The translations under genes were made by a program, and so were the position numbers. A stretch of DNA of 64,000 nt from Ascidia mentula (lineage: Eukaryota > Chordata > Ascidiacea > Phlebobranchia > Ascidiidae). This document shows positions 36,232-47,300 of the stretch, one piece after another. The notes under the pieces were generated by a model. The model was not told the origin of the DNA. It ran no database searches and was given only the letters and a program-made list of their open reading frames with translations. Where the stretch lies: NCBI GenBank assembly GCA_947561715.1, contig OX387200.1, forward strand, positions 6,388,501 through 6,452,500. Reading direction: 5' to 3'. The first letter of the stretch is position 1, and each line of letters starts with the position of its first letter.

Positions 36232-36830
36232 GTTTGCGCTGTCATTTCCTCTTCTTCTCTCTTACGTGCTATCTGCCCAGGCAAATGTCATTCTTCATCC
36301 CACATCATATCCTTTGCTGCGTCAACTACTAATTTATCAAAATTAACGTTCAAATGTTGGCCTGTACCGTAATTTGATACGCGATATTAATAGCGTAGAA
36401 ATGTTTACAGATATTTTATTGAGGTCACAAAAAAGTGGTTGATCCATCTATGTTGCAATGCCTTGGCTACAATAGTAAACCGTGTGATCTTAACACGATA
36501 GCTGTGATCGCCAGGGAAGGAGCTGCGCTGTAGGGCGATCTGTCATACGGTTACATGAAACATTTTTGCCTTGCTTGAATATCCCATACGTAAACGGGAA
36601 GGATGCCCAACGAGTTGTGCGCTTGTGCACCAGTATATTTTATTCCGTTCTGCATCAAGCGGCCACACTATACCAGCTTTTTTTACCCTTTATGGAAAAC
36701 TTCATCCTTAGTTAAATTAATGTGGATGTAGTTGCGGCCAGGTCTGCGTTAGGCCTAAAGAAATAAGCCTTTTGGATGCCAAGGTATAGTTCAACGTTCG
36801 ACAATGGCAGGTTGAGACTTCTGTGATCAA
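36232..36830. repeat. Segment present only in the left arm, with SINE-like sequence
   Basis: The right arm lacks this stretch. Inside it, AGCTGTGATCGCC ... GTAGGGCGATC matches the head of the tRNA-derived SINEs at 28.65 and 54.55 kb. It is either an insertion after palindrome formation or a deletion from the right arm. Confidence 0.65.
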
Positions 36831-37089
36831 AGGAAAATATTATTCCCAGTTAAAAATTGAAACCGCATTGTGTTTTCTTCACAACAACATCCGGACGGAA
36901 GTCGTTCATCAAACAACTGTTAAGCAGACATGTAAAACTCAACAGACCCCACGCCCGGCTAACCTCCTCGGTTCGCCATAAGAAAAGAACAGTTCTTTTG
37001 ATCAGCGGCACGGTTAACGAACTGTGGCACGTTAACTTAAAGCAGTTACATATATATATATTCTTTCTCTGATTGGCACTCTTTTGCAA

Positions 37090-38564
37090 AAGACTGACTT
37101 TTGTATTGTAAACGGTACACAAGCTTTCGCGATTTTCCCTCGCTTCGTCAGGTGTAAATGAACACAATGCGATACAAAAAAACAAGCGCAAGGCGGTAGA
37201 AGAAAAAAGGCACTGTAAACGATAAGCTGCCGTTAGTTGGCGTCGTCGTGTTGCTGCATCGTTCCTGCGGCATCGTCGTGTTGATAATGGCTCAGGAATC
37301 CCCAATCTCTGTTGAGCCCATCTTTGATGGCGTTGAAGCGGTTAAAGCGGTTAAATGTCGACGCTATGCTTGGGCTCGTTGAAGTGTGCCCCCACTGGCT
37401 TTTCAGTGTTGTTATGTCGGACATCGTTCTTGTGGCCATTCATTCTCTTTCGTAGAGTTTGCCCTGTCTGTCCAATGTATAGAGCGCAGGGGCAGCGTGC
37501 ACATGTTATTGCGTACACCACGTTCGTTGATTTGCAACTGAATGATCCATTTGGTGTAAATTTGTTGCTTTTATTGTTGACGGTGATGTGGTTCTCCGAG
37601 TTGATCAATTTGCACAGAGTACACCTAGTGCTTTTACACGGACGAGTTCCCAAACTGTTGTTTGGTTGCATTCAGTGTCGAGGCAGTTAAAAGTTTCTTA
37701 AGATTAGGGGGTTGCCGATAGGCTATTACTGGCAGGTGTGGAAAAATTTCACTTACTGCTTTGTCTTGTTGAAGAATTGGTTGCAGGTCTCTTGCGATCT
37801 TTTTGAGGCGACCAACCGAATAGTTGTAGGTGATTGCAAGTGGTATACGCGTTGGGTTCTTCCTTTGGTTGTTGTATTGTAGAAGACGGTCTCTTGGGAT
37901 CTTTGCTGCTCTTTTCATTTCTTTATCTACCAAGCTAGCCCGGTAGCCATTCGCCAGAAATACATCCCGCAAAGCACGTAAACGTGTGTTGCAGTCGTCG
38001 TAACGAGAACATATCCGTCTGTATCGTAGCGTTTGGGAATATATTATGGACCGATACACATGTCTGGGGTGGGAACTCGAAGGGTGTAGATACGTGCCTC
38101 GATCGGTCGGTTTATGATAGATAGAGGTGAAAAGTTCATCGTTTTGCAGTGCGACCGTTACATCCAGGAAGTGGACACATGTGTTAGACCACTCCACCGT
38201 GAATCGTATGTTCGGGTCCACTCGATTAAATTCTTGCACGAATAGCTGGAGGGGTCGTTCCCCCGCAGTCCAAATCAAGAAAACGTCATCGATAAACCGG
38301 TGGTATGTTTTTATCGATGACTCGTATGGTTGTATGAAGCGTTCCTCCAAACTTGCCATAAAGATATTGGCGTATTGCGTGGTGCCAGGCGGGTACCCAT
38401 TGCCGTACCTTTAATTTGGATATAATTGTTGCCGTCGAATTTGAAATTGTTGTGTTCCAGAATAAAACGGGTTAGTCGTAGGGCCGGTTTAGACCGGATA
38501 TCTTCATCCGGGAGTGCTTCTTGTACAGCCTTCAGTCCACGCTCGTGGTCAATGTTGCTGTATG
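37090..38564 (-). mobile_element. Penelope-like element, left copy, 5'-truncated and broken
   Basis: The minus-strand frame starts inside the reverse transcriptase at YSNIDHERGLKAVQEAL, includes the catalytic YHRFIDDVFLIW, then GIY-YIG (CPCALYIGQTGQTLRKR). An extra base near 37645 shifts the frame before the endonuclease domain, and about 80 bp are missing near 37350, removing the end of GIY-YIG. The 5' end is lost exactly at the palindrome loop. The non-coding 3' end includes a hammerhead-like motif. Confidence 0.88.
37116..37156 (-). ncRNA. Hammerhead-like motif in 3' end of left Penelope-like copy
   Basis: On the minus strand: helix I TACAC/GTGTA, core CTGACGA (37145-37151), a GCGA/TCGC hairpin, core GAAA and the short GCTT linker. 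One unpaired A separates the first core box from helix II, and helix III is essentially absent. The sequence matches the right-copy motif. Confidence 0.6.
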
Positions 38565-38573
38565 TTAAGAATA

Positions 38574-41080
38574 ATGTACAGCAAACAGAATAAATTAACT
38601 GACAACATTCGTGCTGAAGTTGGCGAGGACGTGGAAACTGTTGATTGGGCCAGAAGCCAATACAACACCACTTTGCAGAAATTAATGAACAATGAGAATC
38701 GCAAATTACACTACTTGCGAGAGGAGGCGCACCCCAGTTCACATATCAACAAACAAGGGGATACGAACATAATCAACTTATCTGGGCAGAAACTAATCAG
38801 TGGTCAAACATCGCTTCTGCGGAGAGGCCTCAACTTTTGTCCATCGACTACAATGGCAAAGTGAACTCTAAGCCGCACTTTTGTGAGTGGACACCTCCAG
38901 AAGGACGTAACCCAAATCTGGATTTATATATCAGTTGTTTTCGCAATCGTGTTGAGACAGAAATTCTCAACCATAAACGTGACCATCGACCGAACTTATC
39001 ACGAGAAGAATCGGTAGCTGTCCACCAACTATAGAAGTGTGAAAATCTCGTTATCAAACCTGCTGATAAGGGAGGCGCTATGGTTGTTATGGACACCGAA
39101 GCTTACATGCAAGAAGCTTGCCGTCAGTTAGACAACGTGGAATATTACCAGAAGCTGGAAACAGACCCAACTGACAAGTTCAGGAAGGAACTCATGAAGT
39201 TGATAAAATCGTTTCCGGGAGGCGTGAGGAACGAGATTGCGTCTCTAGTTCCTGAAGATCCGACACCAGGCGTATTATACCTGCTACCTAAGGTGCACAA
39301 ACCCAACAATCCAGGACGTCCAATTATAAGTGGCCTGGGAACGCTCACGGAGGAAATATCCGGATACGTCGAAAGAATTTTGAAGCCACACGCTCAATCA
39401 GCAAAAAGCTACATTCAAGACACAACAGATTTCATTAAGCGCTTGTCAACCATTAAAAACCTTCCCTTCAACGCTCTGTTGGTCACGTTGGACGTGACAT
39501 CGCTATACAGCAACATTGACCACGAGCGTGGACTGAAGGCTGTACAAGAAGCACTCCCGGATGAAGATATCCGGTCTAAACCGGCCCTACGACTAACCCG
39601 TTTTATTCTGGAACACAACAATTTCAAATTCGACGGCAACAATTATATCCAAATTAAAGGTACGGCAATGGGTACCCGCCTGGCACCACAATACGCCAAT
39701 ATCTTTATGGCAAGTTTGGAGGAACGCTTCATACAACCATACGAGTCATCGATAAAAACATACCACCGGTTTATCGATGACGTTTTCTTGATTTGGACTG
39801 CGGGGGAACGACCCCTCCAGCTATTCGTGCAAGAATTTAATCGAGTGGACCCGAACATACGATTCACGGTGGAGTGGTCTAACACATGTGTCCACTTCCT
39901 GGATGTAACGGTCGCACTGCAAAACGGTGAACTTTTCACCTCTATCTATCATAAACCGACCGATCGAGGCACGTATCTACACCCTTCGAGTTCCCACCCC
40001 AGACATGTGTATCGGTCCATAATATATTCCCAAACGCTACGATACAGACGGATATGTTCTCGTTACGACGACTGAAACACACGTTTACGTGCTTTGCGGG
40101 ATGTATTTCTGGCGAATGGCTACCGGGCTAGCTTGGTAGATAAAGAAATGAAAAGAGCAGCAAAGATCCCAAGAGACCGTCTTCTACAATACAACAACCA
40201 AAGGAAGAACCCAACGCGTATACCACTTGCAATCACCTACAACTATTCGGTTGGTCGCCTCAAAAAGATCGCAAGAGACCTGCAACCAATTCTTCAACAA
40301 GACAAAGCAGTAAGTGAAATTTTTCCACACCTGCCAGTAATAGCCTATCGGCAACCCCCTAATCTTAAAAAACTTTTAACTGCCTCGACACTGAATGCAA
40401 CCAAACAACAGTTGGGAACTCGTCCGTGTAAAAGCACTAGGTGTACTCTGTGCAAATTGATCAACTCGGAGAACCAGATCACCGTCAACAATAAAAGCAA
40501 CAAATTTACACCAAATGGATCATTCAGTTGCAAATCAACGAACGTGGTGTACGCAATAACATGTGCACGCTGCCCCCGCGCTCTATACATTGGACAAACA
40601 GGGCAAACTCTACGAAAGAGAATGAATGGCCACAAGAACGATGTCCGACATAACAACACTGAAAAGCCAGTGGGGGCACACTTCAACGAGCCCAAGCATA
40701 GCGTCGACGACATGCGGGTAATGGTCTTGCAAAAAGTTAAAGGGAAATCAAGATCAGCAAGGGAGACGGCCGAGCAACACCACATTAACCGCTTCAACGC
40801 CATCAAAGATGGGCTCAACAGAGATTGGGGATTCCTGAGCCATTATCAACACGACGATGCCGCAGGAACGATGCAGCAACACGACGACGCCAACTAACGG
40901 CAGCTTATCGTTTACAGTGCCTTTTTTCTTCGACCGCCTTGCGCTTGTTTTTTTGTATCGCATTGTGTTCATTTACACCTGACGAAGCGAGGGAAAATCG
41001 CGAAAGCTTGTGTACCGTTTACAATACAAAAGTCAGTCTTTTGCAAAAGAGTGCCAATCAGAGAAAGAATATATATATAT
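38574..41080 (+). mobile_element. Penelope-like element, right copy, nearly full-length but broken
   Basis: The frame runs from about MYSKQNKLTDNIRAEVGEDV to DDAN at 40897. The N-terminal part has GLNFCPST. Next come RT motifs: VLYLLPKVHKPNNPGRPIIS, LLVTLDVTSLYSNI, GTAMGTRLAP and the catalytic FIDD at about 39773-39784. A linker follows, then GIY-YIG (VVYAITCARC ... LYIGQTGQTLRKRMNGHKN). This RT plus GIY-YIG order defines Penelope-like elements. Defects: a frameshift near 38.85 kb, a TAG after VAVHQL (about 39032) and a TGA after RYDD (about 40074), where the left copy has TGC. It therefore cannot make an intact protein. Confidence 0.9.
40974..41014 (+). ncRNA. Hammerhead-like motif in 3' end of right Penelope-like copy
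   Basis: Helix I TACAC (40974-40978) pairs with GTGTA (41010-41014). Core CTGACGA is at 40979-40985, helix II GCGA/TCGC at 40987-41001 with loop GGGAAAA, core GAAA at 41002-41005, then GCTT. There is an unpaired A before helix II and almost no helix III. Minimal hammerheads of this kind are reported from Penelope-like elements and may act as dimers. Activity is not shown by sequence alone. Confidence 0.65.
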
Positions 41081-41305
41081 GTAACTGCTTTAAGTTAACG
41101 TGCCACAGTTCGTTAACCGTGCCGCTGATCAAAAGAACTGTTCTTTTCTTATGGCGAACCGAGGAGGTTAGCCGGGCGTGGAGTCTGTTGAGTTTTACAT
41201 GTCTGCTTAACAGTTGTTTGATGAACGACTTCCGTCCGGATGTTGTTGTGAAGAAAACACAATGCGGTTTCAATTTTTAACTGGGAATAATATTTTCCTT
41301 TGCTT

Positions 41306-41390
41306 AAAAACCATAATGTTTCTGACTCCACGACTTGTTTGAAATATCTTTTGGAAACATATGTTAAAGGCAGAAACATTATGGTTTTTA
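41306..41390. repeat. Short hairpin at the left-arm insertion point counterpart
   Basis: TTAAAAACCATAATGTTTCTG and its reverse complement CAGAAACATTATGGTTTTTAA flank about 40 bp. The same position in the left arm holds the extra 600-bp segment, so this junction has been rearranged. Confidence 0.65.
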
Positions 41391-42062
41391 AGCTTTTGCA
41401 AAGTGTGCAGAAGTTCTTGTGAAAGCCAAGCTTCCCAAAATTAATGCTTACAGGTTTCAACCTTTTGCGAAAATGCCCACAGTTAAGCGATAATAGTTGT
41501 TTTATTTTTTGATTATTTTATTAAAAGTTCTCTAGATGCTTTGTCACATTTAAGGGCAGTTTGCCATGAAGGGTGCTTTTGATTTCGGGATTTTTCTATC
41601 GTTGAAGCAAACGTATTTGTGAGAAATAGGCAGAAAAAACTTTGGTCGTACATCTCTAAGTCGTGTATCAGTTGACAAGCGTTTGTTGAACGCCTTCCTT
41701 CCGGTTCTTGTTGGGACGAAATGTCAAACAACATGTTACTTTCAAGAAATTTAAAGATTTATTTTATCATATTCGTATACTTTGGTGTGAAGTAAATATC
41801 ATTGCAACGAACAAACAGCTGCTTGGTTATCTTCGAAGAAACATGCAGTCGCCCAATGAATTCATTTTTTTCGCCAATCAGTTGTTTTGTATTGCCAAAA
41901 TGTGTTATTGTATTTCGCCTAAAGAAATGTATCCTTATGAAATAACGCAAAAAACCTAGAGAAATGTTAAAATAACAACGGTTACGGTTGCGCAACTAAC
42001 AACACTGAAACCTTCCATGTGCATCATTGAACCACACGAACTTACAACAAATAACGGGTATT

Positions 42063-42542
42063 TCACATCAGCACCCAAAAAATCAGTACAATTGCTAAAA
42101 TCAAACACAAAAACAAAACTACTTTTGCTTCGAAAATCATTTTTATCATGACTGGATTTTCTTTAGCAGAATCTTCAATTAACGTGGAATGTACGTTTTT
42201 TCGTTGAAAGGGAACGTCGGGCACTTCAACTCCAAGAAACTTGCAAAAAGAATCCCATCCTTCTTTTACACGAAATACCAGCAGTTTGTCAATTTCTTTA
42301 ACAAATGCAAAATGATGTAAGTTCTATTTCAAATAACTTTACGAAATGTGCATCTCATATTCTGTAATCTAATTGCCAAAACCTTCGCAATTGTCCGATT
42401 TGGCATAACAAAGTATATATTGACAAATCGCGTACCTGCAACACATTCATGTTATGTTGTCTCTATTTCACCCTGAGAATCGTTTCATTCACTGGTTGCG
42501 CACTCCAGTTAAAAGGAAACCATGCACCATAAGCAACACTGG
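42063..42542 (-). pseudogene. Sulfotransferase-like relic C' (exons 3-4, disabled)
   Basis: Exon 3 (42436-42542) has a TAG where intact copies have the Tyr codon of VKYRQHN. Exon 4 (42063-42298) lacks seven bases at the NAPKDKL start, which shifts the frame. Exons 1-2 are absent; the sequence upstream switches directly into plus-strand relic D. Exon 4 is the palindrome partner of the relic at 35283-35499. Confidence 0.82.
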
Positions 42543-42568
42543 CTTAAACATAGATTGTAAAAAAAGCT

Positions 42569-43282
42569 TGGATGTTCAGATTTGCCAAAACTTTCTCTCC
42601 AACTGGATACAAAGTCACTAAATTGTTTAAACGGGAAAGTAAGTAGAATCTTTGTCTCATACGTGCAAATGCGCAAAACATTTTATTAGTTCTCATAATA
42701 TTTTCCAGAGTACCCTCGATAATTTCGGAAATAATTTCATAGTTTTATTTAAAAGAACTTTTTGACAATCTATGTTTAAGCCAGTGCTGCTTATGGATGA
42801 TGGTTTCCTTTTCACTGGAGTGCGCAACCAGTGAATGAAACGCTTCTCAGGGTGAAATTTTGACAACATAACACAGATGTGTTGCAGGTACACGATTTTT
42901 CAACATATGCTTTGTTATGCCAAATTGGTCAACTGAGAAGGTTTTTGCAGATAGATTATAGAATATGACATGCGATTTACCAGTGCACATTTCGTTAAGT
43001 TATTTAACATAGAAATTACATCATTTTGTATTTGTTAAGAACGCACCAAAGGACAAACTGCTGGTGTTTCGTGTAAAAGAAGGGTGGGATCCTCTTTGCA
43101 AGTTTCTGGGAGCCAAAGTGCCCTAAGTTCCATTTCCACGAAAAAACGTTAACTGTACCATACGGCAGGATGCCGCTGAAGAAAATCCCATGATGGTGAC
43201 AATAAATTTCGAAGCAAGGATCGTGTTGATTTTGCTTTGTGTGTTTTCTGGAGCTCTCCTCATCTCCTATGTGCTGATTTAA
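42569..43282 (+). pseudogene. Sulfotransferase-like relic D (partial exon 2 to exon 4, disabled)
   Basis: It begins mid exon 2 (WMFRFAKTFSPTGYKVT) with a normal GTAAGT donor at 42641. Exon 3 (about 42783-42889) has an in-frame TGA where AYGAW is expected and a second stop at VKF*. Exon 4 (43042-43282) has a TAA in the VPDVPF segment. Its 5' end abuts relic C' head to head at about 42.56 kb. The downstream flank matches the DNA after copies A and B. Confidence 0.82.
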
Positions 43283-43599
43283 TAATTGACCTTATCTGTA
43301 TTGCTTCATTGAATTGTTTGTGCTTATTGCTACGAAACGTGCTTATTTTCGATTCGCGTTCACAGTTTCCTGACCTGACAAAATAATTATATTTTTTACT
43401 CTTGGTTCTTGCCCATGGTATCCATTATTTCACATATATCACCAGCATTTATCTGTTTCCAATTGATCACTATTTGATTTTTGATGTGTTTGAACTCATT
43501 TTGTATAACTATAATGGCAATTTGCAAACTAAGTTAAACTTTACTCAGACTCGTATTTCCCTCATCTACACAATGTGTCACCCTTTTGATTCAGAACTA

Positions 43600-44410
43600 C
43601 CACAAATAAATTAGGTTTCAGCAGTTGGGAATTTACAATTGATGAAGCATAAACAGTTGGTTTCCTCAAGCAAGAGAGTTCGAAAAAGCATTTCATCGTC
43701 ACGATCAGCCAAACGGAAAACCCTGACAGAAAATAACGGAAGCGCCTCAAACGCAGATGTAGAGCAAGAAGCTCGCGGTCAAAGGCGATGCACGACAGTT
43801 GAAGAAAGCAAGAGGTGCCCAACGACCTTCTGTAAGTAGTTCAAGGACCGCACCCACAGCGGACTCAGAGGTACCTACCGTGAGCGCAATGCATGTACTG
43901 TGGATGATACGATAGTAGAAATGGACCATGCCTTAAAACTCCTGTAAACCTTTGATGGTTGTCAGCAAAGGGAAGTTTCTCACAGAATCAACTTTGCTGT
44001 ACAAAGGTTTGTTGCCGCATCAGACATCGAAATGCCCAAGAAACTTCAAGCTGCTTTTGCAAAACCCACACTTCTGTAGGTTGACCTAGGAAACTTGGTC
44101 CGAAAGTCGTTGGAAAAACTGCTTGAAACGTTCCATTTAAGTTGCGTGTGTTGGACAGTCTTTGTGATCAAACGCCTTGGACCGAATATTCAAATAAGTC
44201 GAAAAGTATTTCTGCAGTTGCAGCAGTTCGGAATTCACATTTGATGAAGCGAAGAAAATTCGCGAAAGTTCGCAAATATGAATTGTTGTTTTCCTCAAGC
44301 AAGAGAGCTCGAAGAAAGCACTTCATCATCACGAGCAGCAAAACGGAAATTCCTCTGCGGTTGTAGCAGTTGGAAATTTACAGCTGTTAAGGCGAACAGT
44401 ATTTGCGAAA
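43600..44410 (+). repeat. Tandem units with decayed hammerhead-like motifs
   Basis: Units of about 146 bp start with a GCAGCAGTTNGGAATT-type string. One has TTGATGA (44241-44247), a GCGAA/TTCGC hairpin and GAAA (44264-44267). The next has CTGTTAA (44384-44390), a hairpin and GAAA (44407-44410). A third relative lies near 43.62-43.66 kb. Part of the block is the inverted copy of 34.65-35.28 kb. Comparing units suggests an ancestral CTGATGA ... GAAA hammerhead. Confidence 0.55.
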
Positions 44411-44965
44411 ACTCCCGTCTGAAAAGAAAATAGTAAAACGGAGTTTTTCAATTGTGCCAATTTACCAGAAAAGGCAATTTTGGTGCATAACACTTATACA
44501 GCTTACTGCATAATTAGCTGTAGGAATGTTTGTCTTGTACGACCCGAGTGTAAGCTTAAAGTGCATGTGACACGGAAAAATAAAACATGTTGATAATTAA
44601 ACTAAGAGATATACTAACTTTAAAACATTTTTGGCGACAAAATAACTTGACACGGCGACTGGTTTCTGAGATACAGTTGATCAAAGTCGCATTTTTACCG
44701 CTGCGAACGAAATCGTGCGAAAGCGAGATTATTGTTGCGTGACGTCATAGAAGGCGCTCAGGTCGTGCGAGTGCTGGCAGCAAGCCTTATAGGAACGGAA
44801 AACATTGTAAAACTGGTTTAGTATAGTTTTGCTTTAAACAGAGGACAACAAGTGCAACAAACGAATTTTATGTTAATTTGAGCTGCAGGCAGATGGCAGG
44901 TGTTTCGACAGTTACTGGGACTGGGTGTTCTTGCCCATATTGTTATTAACACTGTCATGTTAAAA

Positions 44966-45000
44966 TAAGACGTTTCGACAAAAACTGATGTCATCATCAG
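44966..45000 (-). ncRNA. Hammerhead-like motif in the 3' tail of the second Penelope-like family
   Basis: On the minus strand CTGATGA (44994-45000) is followed by a GACA/TGTC hairpin and GAAA (44973-44976). As in the first family, one extra base precedes helix II. Helix III and the cleavage site are not clearly formed. Confidence 0.4.
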
Positions 45001-45140
45001 TTTGACTGACGCGATTGGTGTAGCTCCATCATCATAAGGAGCTGACCTGACCGACGTCACAGATAAGGCTCGCACGGGCGGTGACGTCATTTTGCAAAAC
45101 GCAAAATACACAATAAACGGCATAAAACGCAACAAACACA

Positions 45141-45485
45141 TTACACATTAAATAAAAATAGTGGTGCAGAAGTGCCGTCCACGTTGAGTTGTGGTTGTTG
45201 CTGTTGTATGGACAGCGACTCCATCAGCAGGAGACGGTACCTGTCTCTCGCCAGCGCAAGGATTTGTGGCTCACTAAACTTAACCTTGTGAGTCGGGTGG
45301 TCAAGTAAGTGTTTGCACACCTCCGATTTTGGGGATCGTTTGTGCTCATCAATCCGCGTGCACAAGTTTCGAGATGTTTGTCCGATGTATGTTTGTCCAC
45401 ATGAACAGGAATGCTTGTATACCACGGACGAGAGGTGCAGGGTCTTCTGGCGATCTTTAAATGGGAACTGGGAACTGGTAACCAT
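45141..45485 (-). mobile_element. Second Penelope-like family: GIY-YIG C-terminal fragment
   Basis: The 114-aa frame contains SSVVYKHSCSCGQTYIGQTS and RIDEHKRSPKSEVCKHLLDH, then LLLMESLSIQQQQPQLN: a GIY-YIG domain with its CxC zinc-type spacing and the usual C-terminal tail ending PLFLFNV. No reverse transcriptase lies upstream on this strand, so only the 3' end of the element is present. Its sequence differs clearly from the element at 38.6 kb. Confidence 0.82.
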
Positions 45486-47300
45486 ACCTAGGCCCTATTA
45501 ACCACCGAATTCGTAGACAAACATACATTGGACAAACATCGTTTGGTTTCATAATAATCTTCATCATTGCTACGGTCTCAGCAGATAAACAATTTACTCA
45601 AGTCGATGTAACAAACATTTCGCTTGACTTGATTCCCGTGCAGTTGAATCCTAACCTAACCAAGCATGCATTTCACTTGGTACTTTACACCACAATCGCA
45701 GATGCGGTTACACACCTGATCAACCGTGCGGCAAGTTGGACATTGTTTAAGTTGCTAAAATGTGTTCACCGACGCACAGCATGCACCAACATTCCACATG
45801 AATGCTTTAAACAACCGCACGCTGAAGTCTGGATGACATAAAGGCAACCAAAACGTTTGTTTATCAGGACCAGAAATAGATACGATGTAACTAGATTAAG
45901 ACAAAGGCAACAATGGTAGGCTATTCTAAACACTAACAAAACTTCCGAACACAGGTAACCATCGTGTTATATACAACTATACGTGCGAGGGCCAAACAAA
46001 AGCATACGTCCGACAAACAGTGTTTTTTTAATATTGATCTATTTATACATGTATCCAATGCACATTGGCTTCTATCGCCTGGACGTCGTGGATTCAATCT
46101 TGTGTAATATGATTCTGTTTGATTGCGTATGTTTGTAACAAAAAGATTTTTTTGTCAAGGGCGCCCGTCAAACTGCACAGGGCTGGTATGATCTTTTCCT
46201 GTAAAGTTTACAGTGTAAACAGTGTTACACCACAGCCCGACATTTCTTCCAAACTGAAGACAGCTCTATATCACACTTTTACTGTGTATGTTGTGCACTT
46301 CATCACATACTGTTAGAAGGATTGAGTACAATCCTGTAGGATGACTTCAAACTCTTTTAAACTTTTGAACTGAATGTTTTTTTTTCCGAGCGCAATCGCA
46401 CAAATGTCGTCATATTACGGTCACATTGCGTCGCTTTGCGAGGCGGCAACCTACGATGCGTCCTGTACAATTGCCGCACGATAGTGCAAACGCAAGCGAA
46501 TGAGGAAACGGGTTTTGTTTCGTTCGCATGCCATTGCGTTTTAATTTGATGTATCCAGGCAACAAACTGATAGTTTTTTTGTTTAGTTTTTAATAAAGGT
46601 TTAACTACGATTTGTTTGCGGGTGTAATAGACAAATTTTTGTCGTTTAAATGATGCAATTACGCATGAAAAAAAATGTCAATTTTCCAAATCCCGAGAAG
46701 TAAAATATCCGGGAAATAGAGGAACCCTAGTTCGAGGTACTGTATACCGTTAACTTTAAATTTATTCATGCAGTGGCGTCGCGTGTCGAACACTTAGAGT
46801 GGCGGAAAAGGCATAAATCGTCACCCTGCTCATGCGATCCCTACAAATAATGACGTCATAACCGTCGCAGTGTTGCACAATCACCGTGAAATAGCGAACG
46901 ATTGCATTCTCTTGTGCAAATCAACCTAAGAGTGTCTTGATGATGAAGTAAACAACGAGGACGTGATTACTTTATCACCGAAACATGCAAGTTCCCCCTT
47001 GCTTATGTCACACCAACAGTTTGTTTCGCAAAAAAAGAAAATAAAGTACTTTCCAGACGACTGATCAGGTGTGTAACCGCATCTGCCGTTGTGTTGAAAA
47101 ATACCAAGTGAGATGCATGCTTGGTTAGGTTAGGTTAGGATTCAACTTCACAGGAATCAAGTTAAAGTAAAATGTTTGTTGCATCGACAGGAAAAATTAT
47201 TGTTTACCTGCTGAGTACTTTGATTAACAACAAAGAAAATGTGGCCAGTAACAGAAAATAAGCAACCACAGTCTAAATTACGTTACACAGCAGCCAATTT
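45486..47300. other. Non-coding stretch between the second Penelope fragment and the right outer arm
   Basis: No exon, RNA gene or element with both ends is visible. It is unique to the right side: the left half of the palindrome has no counterpart, so it lies in the rearranged centre. Confidence 0.45.

Larger units (their letters stand above)
35283..42298. repeat. Inner palindrome: arms 35283-38564 and 39508-42298
   Basis: The left arm read on the minus strand matches the right arm read on the plus strand, from mid reverse transcriptase through GIY-YIG, the element 3' end, flanking DNA and a sulfotransferase exon 4. The unpaired loop is 38565-39507. The left arm is longer because it holds an extra segment (36232-36830). 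Point differences, an indel at the QQ(F/L)G junction and a deletion near 37350 show that the arms have diverged. Confidence 0.9.

Noticed and set aside
40825..41280. 151-aa open frame (and its mirror at 36850-37305)
   Set aside because: It overlaps the Penelope-like C-terminus and 3' tail in another frame; similarity between the two only reflects the palindrome.
45629..45841. 70-aa open frame
   Set aside because: No family resemblance, no splice signals and no mirrored copy; probably chance.
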